DNA from: an uncultured Flavobacterium sp.
GTDB taxonomy: Bacteria > Bacteroidota > Bacteroidia > Flavobacteriales > Flavobacteriaceae
Length of the DNA stretch: 6,318 nucleotides
Assembly (NCBI RefSeq): GCF_937876455.1
Contig: NZ_CALFIG010000182.1
Coordinates: 1 to 6,318 of the forward strand
Reading direction: 5' to 3'
Positions 1-6,023 of the stretch are shown here, in pieces. Each line of letters starts with the position of its first letter. The first letter of the stretch is position 1. The notes below the pieces were generated by a model, which was not told the DNA's origin, searched no databases, and was given only the letters and a program-made list of their open reading frames with translations. The position numbers and the translations under genes were made by a program.

Positions 1-2
1 GT

Positions 3-89
3 AAATGTGAAATTGATATTCATGGAGAGCCAAAAATTAATTTAATCCAATTTACAAATACAGCTACGCTTTACAAAAAAGAAAAATAA
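3..89 (+). CDS. 3' end of an unidentified protein gene (partial)
   Basis: Reading frame 3 is open from the window edge to a TAA stop at 87-89 and gives 28 residues ending in NTATLYKKEK. The other two forward frames are closed early. The stop overlaps the ATG of the next gene in a TAATG arrangement, which supports this being a real coding end in an operon with that gene. The tail contains CEIDIHGEPKINLIQFTN, which I do not recognise as belonging to any family, so no function is proposed. Start, domains and full length lie outside the window. Confidence 0.6.
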   Translation, partial: KCEIDIHGEPKINLIQFTNTATLYKKEK

Positions 90-496
90 TGCAAAAAGAC
101 ATTGAAATCCCTAAAGTTGAAAACGTATATATAGCAGCCATTAAAGAATGGAACGATGATTTTATGGAACAAACATGGTATGCGTATTTAATTAACGATA
201 GTGAACTCAAATTAGAAATGGCTATTGTGGTATCTAGAGCGTATGGCCTACTTAATGGAGAACAACGCAAAACAGGTACTTTTAGACACGTCTTTAAAGA
301 AGTTGAACCATTTAGCTATGTAAAAATTGAACTTTTAGAAAACAATGTTTTACAACTCAATAACGAATTTGCAGTTACCTACTTTATAGACAATATGTTG
401 TATGACAAAACATATACATTTAGATCCAATACAATAAATGAGCATGCATTTGTAGAAGTCCCTTGTATAAATAAAAAAGGAGTAATCGTAAAATAA
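89..496 (+). CDS. Conserved-type hypothetical protein, 135 aa
   Basis: A complete soluble protein with no signal peptide, membrane segment or Cys-based metal motif. It begins MQKDIEIPKVENVYIAAIKE and ends in INKKGVIVK. The centre has a basic stretch (GEQRKTGTFRHVFKEV, about residues 57-72), then alternating hydrophobic patterns (YVKIELLENNVLQLNNEFAVTYFID, about 77-101) that suggest a mostly beta fold. I recall similar proteins of this length in other Flavobacteriaceae, where some records carry a phenylalanyl-tRNA synthetase label. I see no aminoacyl-tRNA synthetase motif here and would not copy that name. Its ATG overlaps the preceding stop (TAATG), so translation is probably coupled to the upstream gene. 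No hairpin terminator is visible between it and ndk. Confidence 0.85.
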   Translation: MQKDIEIPKVENVYIAAIKEWNDDFMEQTWYAYLINDSELKLEMAIVVSRAYGLLNGEQRKTGTFRHVFKEVEPFSYVKIELLENNVLQLNNEFAVTYFIDNMLYDKTYTFRSNTINEHAFVEVPCINKKGVIVK

Positions 497-557
497 TCTA
501 TTTCTAAATTTTATGTAAATATTTTTAGATAAAATTTTACCCCTAAAACAAAATGCT

Positions 558-565
558 TACTTTTG
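558..565 (+). promoter_or_regulatory. Promoter -7 element for ndk
   Basis: TACTTTTG matches the Bacteroidota housekeeping -7 consensus TAnnTTTG exactly and lies 29 nt before the ndk ATG, so the leader would be about 20-25 nt. No convincing TTG -33 element sits at the right distance upstream, in the AT-rich stretch 515-540. The match therefore rests on the -7 box and its position alone. Confidence 0.6.
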
Positions 566-594
566 CACCCAAATTAAAAAACACATAAAACGTT

Positions 595-1014
595 ATGGCA
601 ACGAACAGAACTTTTACAATGATTAAACCAGATGCTGTTGAAAAAGGACACATTGGTGGAATATTAAATATGATTACTGAAGGTGGTTTCAGAATTGTAG
701 CAATGAAATTAACACAATTAACAGTAGCTGACGCACAAAAATTCTATGCTGTTCACAGCGAAAGACCTTTCTTTGGCGAATTAGTTGAATTCATGACAAG
801 AGGACCAATTGTAGCAGCTATTTTAGAAAAAGAAAATGCTGTTGAAGATTTTAGAACGTTAATTGGCGCTACAAATCCAGCAGAGGCAGCAGAAGGAACA
901 ATTCGTAAAAAATACGCTTCATCAATTGGAGAAAATGCTGTTCACGGTTCTGATTCTGATGAAAATGCAGCTATTGAGGGTGCTTTCCACTTTGCAGGAA
1001 GAGAGCAATTCTAA
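595..1014 (+). CDS. ndk: Nucleoside-diphosphate kinase
   Basis: Cytoplasmic enzyme that moves the gamma phosphate of ATP onto other (d)NDPs through a phosphohistidine intermediate, balancing nucleotide pools. The 139 residues match the usual bacterial length of about 140. Family hallmarks are visible: TMIKPDAV near the N-terminus with Lys11, YAVHSERPFF (51-60), the FMTRGP strand (66-71), GATNP (91-95), GTIRKKYA with Arg104 (101-108), and the active-site signature NAVHGSDS (114-121) with catalytic His117. The start MATNRTFTMIKPDAV is the normal one for flavobacterial Ndk. The gene appears to be transcribed alone from the promoter at about 558 and ends at the strong hairpin at 1028-1068. All key residues are present. 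Confidence 0.98.
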   Translation: MATNRTFTMIKPDAVEKGHIGGILNMITEGGFRIVAMKLTQLTVADAQKFYAVHSERPFFGELVEFMTRGPIVAAILEKENAVEDFRTLIGATNPAEAAEGTIRKKYASSIGENAVHGSDSDENAAIEGAFHFAGREQF

Positions 1015-1027
1015 TTTAAAAAAATTA

Positions 1028-1068
1028 ATATAAAAAAAACCGCTTAGATTAAGCGGTTTTTTTTATAT
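1028..1068. terminator. Bidirectional intrinsic terminator between convergent genes
   Basis: A perfect 19-bp inverted repeat: arms 1028-1046 and 1050-1068 around a three-base GAT loop. The GC core CCGCTTA/TAAGCGG is flanked by eight A's on one side and eight T's on the other, so it forms a hairpin plus U-tract whichever strand is transcribed. It begins 13 nt after the ndk stop and ends 2 nt before the stop codon of the minus-strand PepSY gene, and so can serve both converging units. Confidence 0.93.
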
Positions 1069-1070
1069 AG

Positions 1071-1619
1071 CTAAGCAAATAAAACTAGAAATAACAGAGG
1101 AAATAAAATGCCTATTACTGCTAATTTCCAACCTCTCTTCTTAAATGTATTTTTTCCAACAGTTATCATCATAGCTCCTGTTAAAGCAATAGTAATTAAA
1201 GATAAACCAAAAATATCTGAGTAATAAATCCACCAGTTTGATGTGTTTTTATGTAACTTCATTAAATGACTAATTATGGGTGTTTTCTTAAAATAAGTAA
1301 TCTCACCTTTACCTGTTTTCAATTCAATTTCGACTTCAGTATTTTCAAACATCATTCTAAAATTTCCTTTTTTAATCATTTGACGTTTTAACTTATCTGT
1401 TATTCCAATCTCTTTAGCTAAATTTTCGGCATATTTTTCAGTTAAATCATCTTCATGCGGCAGTTTTACTTGAATAGATTTATTTTCAATAGTGTACTTT
1501 TCTGGATGCCAATGGTCTCTGTGATTCATCATAATACCTGATAAAGCAAATGAGATAATTAGACCTAAATAAAAATAACCAAAATCTCGATGAATAGTTC
1601 TGATAGTTTGTGCGTTCAT
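1071..1619 (-). CDS. PepSY-associated three-helix membrane protein
   Basis: A 182-residue inner-membrane protein of the PepSY-associated TM family. It has a helix at about 14-32 (YFYLGLIISFALSGIMM), a soluble region at about 40-115 with the beta-rich pattern EVEIELKTGKGEITYF typical of a PepSY fold, and two C-terminal helices (about 133-154 and 163-181). Histidines cluster next to the membrane: His10 in TIHRDFGYF, His33/36/38 in NHRDHWH, and His118/His123 in SHLMKLHKN. Larger PepSY_TM relatives are ferri-siderophore reductases, and some of these histidines could bind heme; that role is inference here. It starts 2 nt after the stop of the siderophore receptor, so the two are almost certainly co-transcribed. 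It ends against the shared terminator. The exact function, such as reducing or releasing siderophore iron, is unproven. Confidence 0.88.
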   Translation of the reverse strand: MNAQTIRTIHRDFGYFYLGLIISFALSGIMMNHRDHWHPEKYTIENKSIQVKLPHEDDLTEKYAENLAKEIGITDKLKRQMIKKGNFRMMFENTEVEIELKTGKGEITYFKKTPIISHLMKLHKNTSNWWIYYSDIFGLSLITIALTGAMMITVGKNTFKKRGWKLAVIGILFPLLFLVLFA

Positions 1620-1621
1620 GT

Positions 1622-3817
1622 TTAAAATTTATATTTAATCGTTGTTAAAAATTGTCTTGGAGCAATGGGATTAATACTGTAATTTTCATGCACCGTATAA
1701 TTTAATGTGTTTGCAATATTAGACATTTTACACAAAATAGAAAACTGATTCCAAGTATAACCTACAGAAACATCGATAGTAGTATAATCACTTAAAGGAA
1801 TTGTTCTATCTGGAATAGTTTGCCCGTTAGTATTGTTCCAGCCTCCTAATCTGTTTCCTGTATAACTTGCTAATACACCAATAGAAAACCCAGTCCATTT
1901 TCCGTTTTCTATAGTGTAAAACGCACTAAAATTTGCAGTATTTTGTGGTGTTCGCACTAATCTATCTCCTTCAATAAAACTTCCTGTTGCACCACTCGTT
2001 TTTGTATATCGCATATCGTTATAACTATAACCTGCTAATAGTTGTAAACCAATAATAGGCTTAGCTACAATATCTATTTCAATTCCTTTACTTGCAGTTT
2101 GCCCCGAGAGTGTTTTCACATTTGTGTTTGTATTGATTGTGCTATCCGCTTTTAGTTCGGCTGTTTGAGCTAAATTATTATTTACAATGTAATAATAGGT
2201 AATATTTGTAGTTAATTTAGTATTCCAAAATCCTTTCTTAATCCCAATTTCATATTGATCAATTATTGAAGGCGCTAAAGTGTTGTTATAAATATCCACT
2301 CCTGTATTTGGTGTAAATGAATTAGCAATACTTGCAAATAACGACATGTTTTCTTTGGGTTGAAAAACGAATCCAATTTTTGGAGAAAAAGCCTTGTCTA
2401 GTCTTTTTGGATCTTGAATAGGATTGGGATCATTTCCTGGTGTATACACGTTTGCCAAATAATTATACGTAGTAGCTTGAGATTCCTGCCAAGACCATCT
2501 TAACCCTGCTAAAACTTTTAACTTAGAAGTTAAGCTCATCAAATCTTGTAAATAGGCACCAAAACGTTTTGTTTTTGTAGTTACAATCTTCGTTTGAATA
2601 CTCGATGGAATTCCATGATCATTTTCATAAGAAGTAGGATTATAAATGGATACCACATCATATGTAACTGGATTAAAGGCATAAGTATCAACGTTTACTT
2701 TGGCATATTCTAAATCAACTCCTGTTGAAAGTTGGTGTTTAATTTTTCCAGTTTGAAATTTTCCTTGCCAATTGAATTGCTGAGCTAAAATAGTCTCATC
2801 CGTATTGTTTTTCCCTAAAGGTCTTGTAAGTGTACCATTTGCTGATGGCTGAATGCGTTCTGTACCTTCCCAAAATCTACTGTAATATTGATAGGATGTA
2901 TTCGCATTAAATTTCCATTTAGCATTAATTTGATGCGAAATTTGATTTGTAAATGTGGCTTGTTTTGTCAACCCATTTGACCATCTTGCGCCTAAATAAA
3001 TATTTCTAGGTAAGTTAACAATGTCTTGTCCAATAGCTGCTGTTCCAAAATCTGGCGTCCAATTATCCTTTAAATAATCCGCTTGAAGCACAATATTTGT
3101 TTTTTCATTTAATTTAAATAACACAGACGGGTTAATGTAAATTCGTTCTCTTGCAACTACATCTCTAAAACTTTTTGAATTTTCATAAGAAGAAACAAAT
3201 CGATAAGCAACCGATTTGCTCAAAGGACCATAAAAATCAATTGTTGGTTTGTAATAGTCATAACTACCTGCTTGAAAAGAAATAGCCCCTCCTCTAGTAA
3301 AAGAGGGCGATTTGGTAACCAAATTTAAAATTCCTCCTGGTGCTACATTTCCATACAATAAAGCCGAACTTCCTTTTAAAAATTCTACTTGATCTAAGGA
3401 AGCAACTTCTGGCATCGAACCACTACTTACTCTAAACCCGTTTTTAAACATATTATTGGCAGACATATCATAGCCCCTTGACCAAAACGATTCTTGAGCA
3501 CCTCCTCGAGCCGAACCTACATAAGCCCCATTAATATTTTTTATCACATCACTTAAACGAATAGCTTGTTGTTGTTCAATAATTTTACCATCAATTACTT
3601 GAATACTTTGTGGCAAATCAATAGGTTTTATATCTGATTTACCAATCGTAATGGTTTTTCCCTGAACTGTTGACTGAATAATCACCGGTTCAATAATTTT
3701 AACTTTTTTTAGGGTATCATTAGGTGTATAGGGTAAAACATCTGACGAAGTTAAATTTGATGTTTGGGTATACCCGAAAAATGAAAAACTAATACTTACT
3801 ACAACTGTTAATTTCAT
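1622..3817 (-). CDS. TonB-dependent ferric siderophore receptor (FhuA type)
   Basis: A 731-residue outer-membrane active transporter that imports a ferric siderophore using energy passed on by TonB-ExbBD. Residues 1-18 or so form a signal peptide (MKLTVVVSISFSFFGYTQT). The plug domain runs from about 66 to 170, with DLPQSIQVIDGKIIEQQQ (67-84), a FWSRGYDM segment (111-118) and the classic LDQVEFLKGSSALLYG / NVAPGGILNLVTKSP block (141-171). The rest is a beta barrel of alternating aromatic strands ending in QFLTTIKYKF with the C-terminal Phe used for barrel assembly. EPVIIQSTV (43-51) may contain the TonB box. The N-terminal carboxypeptidase-like domain common in Bacteroidota TonB receptors is absent, and there is no SusD partner nearby, which favours siderophore over polysaccharide uptake. 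The ligand cannot be read from the sequence. It has its own promoter and leads the PepSY gene. Confidence 0.95.
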   Translation of the reverse strand: MKLTVVVSISFSFFGYTQTSNLTSSDVLPYTPNDTLKKVKIIEPVIIQSTVQGKTITIGKSDIKPIDLPQSIQVIDGKIIEQQQAIRLSDVIKNINGAYVGSARGGAQESFWSRGYDMSANNMFKNGFRVSSGSMPEVASLDQVEFLKGSSALLYGNVAPGGILNLVTKSPSFTRGGAISFQAGSYDYYKPTIDFYGPLSKSVAYRFVSSYENSKSFRDVVARERIYINPSVLFKLNEKTNIVLQADYLKDNWTPDFGTAAIGQDIVNLPRNIYLGARWSNGLTKQATFTNQISHQINAKWKFNANTSYQYYSRFWEGTERIQPSANGTLTRPLGKNNTDETILAQQFNWQGKFQTGKIKHQLSTGVDLEYAKVNVDTYAFNPVTYDVVSIYNPTSYENDHGIPSSIQTKIVTTKTKRFGAYLQDLMSLTSKLKVLAGLRWSWQESQATTYNYLANVYTPGNDPNPIQDPKRLDKAFSPKIGFVFQPKENMSLFASIANSFTPNTGVDIYNNTLAPSIIDQYEIGIKKGFWNTKLTTNITYYYIVNNNLAQTAELKADSTINTNTNVKTLSGQTASKGIEIDIVAKPIIGLQLLAGYSYNDMRYTKTSGATGSFIEGDRLVRTPQNTANFSAFYTIENGKWTGFSIGVLASYTGNRLGGWNNTNGQTIPDRTIPLSDYTTIDVSVGYTWNQFSILCKMSNIANTLNYTVHENYSINPIAPRQFLTTIKYKF

Positions 3818-3819
3818 TT

Positions 3820-3838
3820 ATTTAGACTCATTTAAAAT
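3820..3838. promoter_or_regulatory. Possible Fur-type operator, downstream copy
   Basis: ATTTAGACTCATTTAAAAT resembles the palindrome at 3882-3900: both start ATTTAGA and end in a TTTAAA-type half. It lies in the short leader between the predicted transcription start and the receptor ATG. It is a poorer palindrome than its partner. AT-rich background alone can produce similar strings, so the regulator is inferred only from the iron-uptake gene next to it. Confidence 0.35.
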
Positions 3839-3845
3839 TAAAATG

Positions 3846-3877
3846 CAAATATATAATGCACCTAAACAACATGCAAA
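3846..3877 (-). promoter_or_regulatory. Promoter of the siderophore receptor / PepSY operon
   Basis: Read on the minus strand, TTTG (3877-3874) is followed after 20 nt by TATATTTG (3853-3846), an exact TAnnTTTG. Both boxes and the spacing fit the Bacteroidota sigma-A consensus. Transcription should start near 3840, leaving a leader of roughly 20-25 nt before the receptor ATG at 3817. The promoter lies wholly in the 93-nt gap after the DUF721 gene, so the receptor need not depend on read-through. Confidence 0.75.
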
Positions 3878-3881
3878 TTTT

Positions 3882-3900
3882 ATTTAGATTAAATTTAAAT
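3882..3900. promoter_or_regulatory. Possible Fur-type operator, upstream copy
   Basis: ATTTAGATTAAATTTAAAT is a 19-bp palindrome around a central base, with one mismatched pair among nine. It lies just upstream of the -33 box of the receptor promoter. Position, palindromy and the neighbouring iron-uptake genes make a Fur-like repressor the natural candidate. I cannot score it against a known flavobacterial Fur matrix. Confidence 0.45.
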
Positions 3901-3910
3901 AAATTATTAT

Positions 3911-4204
3911 TTACCTAAATATCAGCTCTTTAACTAACTCTTTTTGTAGTTCTTTGTTTAATAAAATAATGATTTTTTGTTTTCCTAACAGTAATTCTTG
4001 TTTTAAAACAGCAGAAGAAAGCGTTACATACAATGTATGTTTGTAAAAGTCTATTTGTGTAGTATAATTTGAAATTGTTGGCCCCATAAGACTAGCCCAT
4101 AGTTCTTTTACTTGAACCACATCTAGCCCTTGTTCGAGTTTACTTTCTTTAATAAACTCTTTCATGATATCCCCTATAGTATAGTCGTCGTTAAATCGTT
4201 TCAT
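3911..4204 (-). CDS. DUF721 / DciA-like protein
   Basis: A small soluble protein of 97 residues with the pattern of the DUF721 family: an N-terminal helical part (IGDIMKEFIKESKLEQGLD, about 10-28), the signature VKELWASLMGPTISNYT (32-48) with its conserved Trp36, and LYVTLSSAVLKQEL (58-71) before a Leu/Lys-rich C-terminal helix. The family includes DciA, which helps load the replicative helicase DnaB in bacteria lacking DnaC/DnaI, through a KH-like domain. Whether this short flavobacterial form does that job is inference. It follows the lipoprotein gene by 15 nt on the same strand and is probably in one operon with it. From memory this gene often lies close to ndk in flavobacteria; here the iron-uptake pair separates them. 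Confidence 0.88.
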   Translation of the reverse strand: MKRFNDDYTIGDIMKEFIKESKLEQGLDVVQVKELWASLMGPTISNYTTQIDFYKHTLYVTLSSAVLKQELLLGKQKIIILLNKELQKELVKELIFR

Positions 4205-4219
4205 ATAGTAAACTATTAT

Positions 4220-4639
4220 TTACTTACGTTTTGCATACGGCACAAATCGTTTGTAGTGATACTTTATTTTAGCATCGTTCTCTAGCGTAAATGCATCTTT
4301 TGACACTGATACAATTTTTTCTGTCCAAGATGTATAAGTAGCTTTTGTTTTTAAATAATAACAATCGTTGCTATCAATAATCTGTAAACTTTCTTTCAAT
4401 TCATTTTGTATAAATTTACCATCGACTTGAGGTTGCACTTTCTGTCTCCATCCTTTATTTTCTTTAAACTCAAATACATCTATCCATTCGTTAACCTGAT
4501 ATATTTTTTTAGTTCCATCAGGAAAAACAACTTCCTCAATTTCCCAATATCCGTTTAGATGAGTTAAATCGTCTTCACTTGGTTTAGTTTGACAAGAGCT
4601 TACTAAAATTAATACTAAAAAATAAAAAAATGATTTCAT
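4220..4639 (-). CDS. Lipocalin-like lipoprotein, 139 aa
   Basis: The preferred start is the ATG at 4639, giving MKSFFYFLVLILVSSCQTK, a textbook lipoprotein signal with lipobox VSSC and lipidated Cys16. A longer frame from 4681 would put 14 polar residues before the signal and is unlikely. The mature part contains LNGYWEIEEVVFPDGTKK, a Trp-containing strand like the opening of lipocalin-type lipoproteins, and further alternating strands to KIKYHYKRFVPY. It is probably a small beta barrel anchored in the envelope. The acidic SEDD shortly after the Cys could act as a Bacteroidota surface-export signal, but it is further from the Cys than usual. Ligand and function are unknown. DUF721 follows 15 nt downstream, consistent with co-transcription. 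Confidence 0.82.
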   Translation of the reverse strand: MKSFFYFLVLILVSSCQTKPSEDDLTHLNGYWEIEEVVFPDGTKKIYQVNEWIDVFEFKENKGWRQKVQPQVDGKFIQNELKESLQIIDSNDCYYLKTKATYTSWTEKIVSVSKDAFTLENDAKIKYHYKRFVPYAKRK

Positions 4640-4718
4640 AAATAAATATTTTTTGTGGTCAATGGAATCGCTTATATTCAATGATGCTTGTTTAAAGCAC
4701 TTTTATAATGTAAATATA

Positions 4719-4726
4719 CAAACTTA
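4719..4726 (-). promoter_or_regulatory. Possible -7 element for the lipoprotein-DUF721 operon
   Basis: The minus strand reads TAAGTTTG, an exact TAnnTTTG, 80 nt upstream of the preferred lipoprotein ATG. No good -33 TTG lies at 17-23 nt spacing, so this is a weaker call than the tRNA promoter on the opposite strand. If real, it gives a leader of about 70 nt and a transcript divergent from the tRNA. Confidence 0.4.
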
Positions 4727-4764
4727 TTAAGTATCTCAATAAAAAATAATAACTACAAAATTAT

Positions 4765-4794
4765 TTTGTTTATATAAATTAAGTTATATATTTG
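4765..4794 (+). promoter_or_regulatory. Promoter of tRNA-Pro
   Basis: TTTG at 4765-4768, an 18-nt spacer and TATATTTG at 4787-4794 form a near-ideal Bacteroidota sigma-A promoter. Transcription should start around 4800, just before the mature tRNA 5' end at 4808. A strong promoter is expected for a tRNA gene. Confidence 0.82.
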
Positions 4795-4807
4795 CAATCC
4801 AAAATTA

Positions 4808-4882
4808 CGGGGTGTAGCGTAGCCCGGTTATCGCGCCTGGTTTGGGACCAGGAGGTCGCAGGTTCGAATCCTGCCACCCCGA
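4808..4882 (+). tRNA. tRNA-Pro (anticodon UGG)
   Basis: A complete cloverleaf is visible. The acceptor stem CGGGGTG (4808-4814) pairs with CACCCCG (4875-4881), closing with a C1-G72 pair that is typical of bacterial tRNA-Pro. The D arm is 4817-4834. The anticodon stem CCTGG/CCAGG (4836-4840/4848-4852) holds loop TTTGGGA, with anticodon TGG at 4843-4845. The variable loop is five bases. The T arm is GCAGG-TTCGAAT-CCTGC (4858-4874). The discriminator base is A4882. CCA is not encoded (CAA follows), so it must be added by the CCA-adding enzyme. UGG reads CCA and, by wobble, other proline codons. It is a single-gene transcript with its own promoter and terminator. Confidence 0.97.
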
Positions 4883-4883
4883 C

Positions 4884-4915
4884 AAAGCCTCTTTATCAGA
4901 GGCTTTTGTTTTTTT
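4884..4915 (+). terminator. Intrinsic terminator after tRNA-Pro
   Basis: A perfect 9-bp stem, AAAGCCTCT (4884-4892) with AGAGGCTTT (4898-4906), around a five-base loop, runs into a T-rich tract to 4915. It begins two bases after the tRNA discriminator base, so the precursor has almost no 3' trailer beyond the hairpin. Confidence 0.9.
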
Positions 4916-5009
4916 ACCTTCCTATAAAAGCTACAAAAACAGCTATATCTTTTTTACAAATTTCTTTCTATTTTCATGGGTTAACTGCGCATCTGTCAGA
5001 TATAATTTC

Positions 5010-5017
5010 TATATTTG
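5010..5017 (+). promoter_or_regulatory. Promoter -7 element for udk
   Basis: TATATTTG is an exact TAnnTTTG match 23 nt before the udk ATG, implying a very short leader. The -33 region is not clear. The tRNA terminator upstream means udk needs its own promoter, which supports the call. Confidence 0.62.
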
Positions 5018-5040
5018 CTACTCATAAAATTTAGTAAAAT

Positions 5041-5652
5041 ATGCTAATAATTGGAATTGCTGGTGGTACTGGAAGTGGCAAAACAACTGTTGTACACCAA
5101 ATTATGAATGAATTACCTTCAACAGAAGTAGGTATTATTTCCCAAGACTCCTACTACAAGGAAACGAGTAATTTAAGTTATGAGGAACGTACAAAAATTA
5201 ACTTTGACCATCCAAGAGCTATTGATTTTGAATTATTAGTACAGCATCTGAAAGAGTTAAAAGCAGGAAATGTTATTGAACAACCCGTATATTCTTTCGT
5301 AACGCATAACAGAACCGATGATTCTATTATTACGCATCCCCGAAAAGTAATGATTGTAGAAGGTATTTTAATTTTTACTAATCCAGAATTAAGAGACTTA
5401 TTTGATATTAAAATATTTGTACATGCCGATTCAGACGAACGTTTAATTCGTAGATTAAAAAGAGATATTGCAGAGCGTGGACGTGACATGGAAGAAGTAT
5501 TAAACAGATACCAAAGTACACTAAAACCAATGCACGAACAATTTATTGAACCCACCAAAGCATTTGCAGACATTATCATTCCAAATGACAAATACAATAC
5601 AGTGGCTATAGATGTGGTTAGAGCGGTTATTAATCAAAGAATTGACAAGTAA
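5041..5652 (+). CDS. udk: Uridine kinase
   Basis: Cytoplasmic pyrimidine-salvage enzyme that phosphorylates uridine (and usually cytidine) to UMP/CMP. The 203 residues fit the bacterial family. Visible motifs are the Walker A P-loop GGTGSGKT (8-15) after a hydrophobic strand, ISQDSYYK (33-40) with the catalytic-region Asp, NFDHPRAID (54-62), QPVYSF..HNR (81-91) that lines the nucleoside site, VEGILIF (106-112), the arginine-rich lid RRLKRDIAERGRD (137-149), and YQSTLKPMHEQFIEPTK (157-173). The start places the P-loop at the usual N-terminal position. The stop shares one base with the ATG of the next gene (TAATG), so translation of the two is likely coupled. No key residue is missing. Confidence 0.97.
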   Translation: MLIIGIAGGTGSGKTTVVHQIMNELPSTEVGIISQDSYYKETSNLSYEERTKINFDHPRAIDFELLVQHLKELKAGNVIEQPVYSFVTHNRTDDSIITHPRKVMIVEGILIFTNPELRDLFDIKIFVHADSDERLIRRLKRDIAERGRDMEEVLNRYQSTLKPMHEQFIEPTKAFADIIIPNDKYNTVAIDVVRAVINQRIDK

Positions 5653-6014
5653 TGTTTAAAAAATTCCAACTACTTATCCAAAAATACCCCTTTTTACGGT
5701 TTTTAAGTAACAAGTACTATTTGATACTCGTTATTTTCATTATTTGGATGCTTTTTCTAGACAACTATTCTTACTTAGAACATAGATTGTTAAACAAACA
5801 AATCGATGAATTAGAAGACAATAAAGCTTATTATCAGTCTGAAATTGGAAAAGATAGCATCAAAATTCAGCACTTAAAAAATGATAATATGGTGGAAAAA
5901 TATGCACGAGAAAAATATTACATGAAAAAAGACAGTGAAGATATTTACATCGTCGAATTTGAAGAAGAAAAAGAGAAAGATAGCATATTAGAAGCACAAA
6001 ATAAAAACAAATAA
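5652..6014 (+). CDS. FtsB/DivIC-family septum formation initiator
   Basis: A 120-residue bitopic membrane protein. It has a short basic cytoplasmic N-terminus, one helix at about 22-37 (YYLILVIFIIWMLFLD), a coiled-coil segment at about 42-79 (LEHRLLNKQIDELEDNKAYY onward), then the conserved VEKYAREKYYMKKDSEDIYI (81-100) and an acidic/lysine-rich tail. This is the architecture of FtsB/DivIC, which joins FtsL and FtsQ/DivIB in the divisome and helps activate septal wall synthesis. The EKYAREKYY..K...EDIY.V block is the family's most recognisable part. It overlaps udk by one base, an arrangement I recall as common in flavobacteria; the link to uridine kinase is probably positional rather than functional. 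The FtsB versus DivIC name cannot be settled from sequence alone. Confidence 0.93.
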   Translation: MFKKFQLLIQKYPFLRFLSNKYYLILVIFIIWMLFLDNYSYLEHRLLNKQIDELEDNKAYYQSEIGKDSIKIQHLKNDNMVEKYAREKYYMKKDSEDIYIVEFEEEKEKDSILEAQNKNK

Positions 6015-6023
6015 GACAATCTG

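Noticed and set aside
64..270. A 68-aa minus-strand open frame opposite the 135-aa gene
   Set aside because: It is antisense to a better coding frame that is coupled to its upstream gene, and it has low-complexity Ser/Leu content.
519..537. A TTTAGATAAAATTTT string upstream of ndk resembling the palindromes at the receptor promoter
   Set aside because: It is not a good palindrome and ndk is not expected to be iron-regulated. It mainly shows how easily such AT-rich strings arise.
4640..4681. A longer lipoprotein reading frame starting at 4681 that adds 14 residues (MNISDSIDHKKYLF)
   Set aside because: The extension would place polar and charged residues ahead of a textbook lipoprotein signal that begins at the ATG at 4639, so the shorter form is preferred.
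4926..4957. A possible second, degenerate copy of the REP-like element (AGCT ... AGCTATATCTTTTTT) after the tRNA terminator
   Set aside because: Only a short CTATATC-like string is shared and the outer arms are missing, so similarity in AT-rich sequence is probably chance.
4792..5034. Plus-strand open frames across the tRNA and its terminator (4792-5034 and 4842-5027)
   Set aside because: They translate straight through tRNA-Pro and its terminator hairpin and show no protein-like features, so they are chance frames.
5178..5597. A 139-aa minus-strand open frame inside udk
   Set aside because: It lies antisense to a clear uridine kinase with all motifs intact and resembles no protein family.
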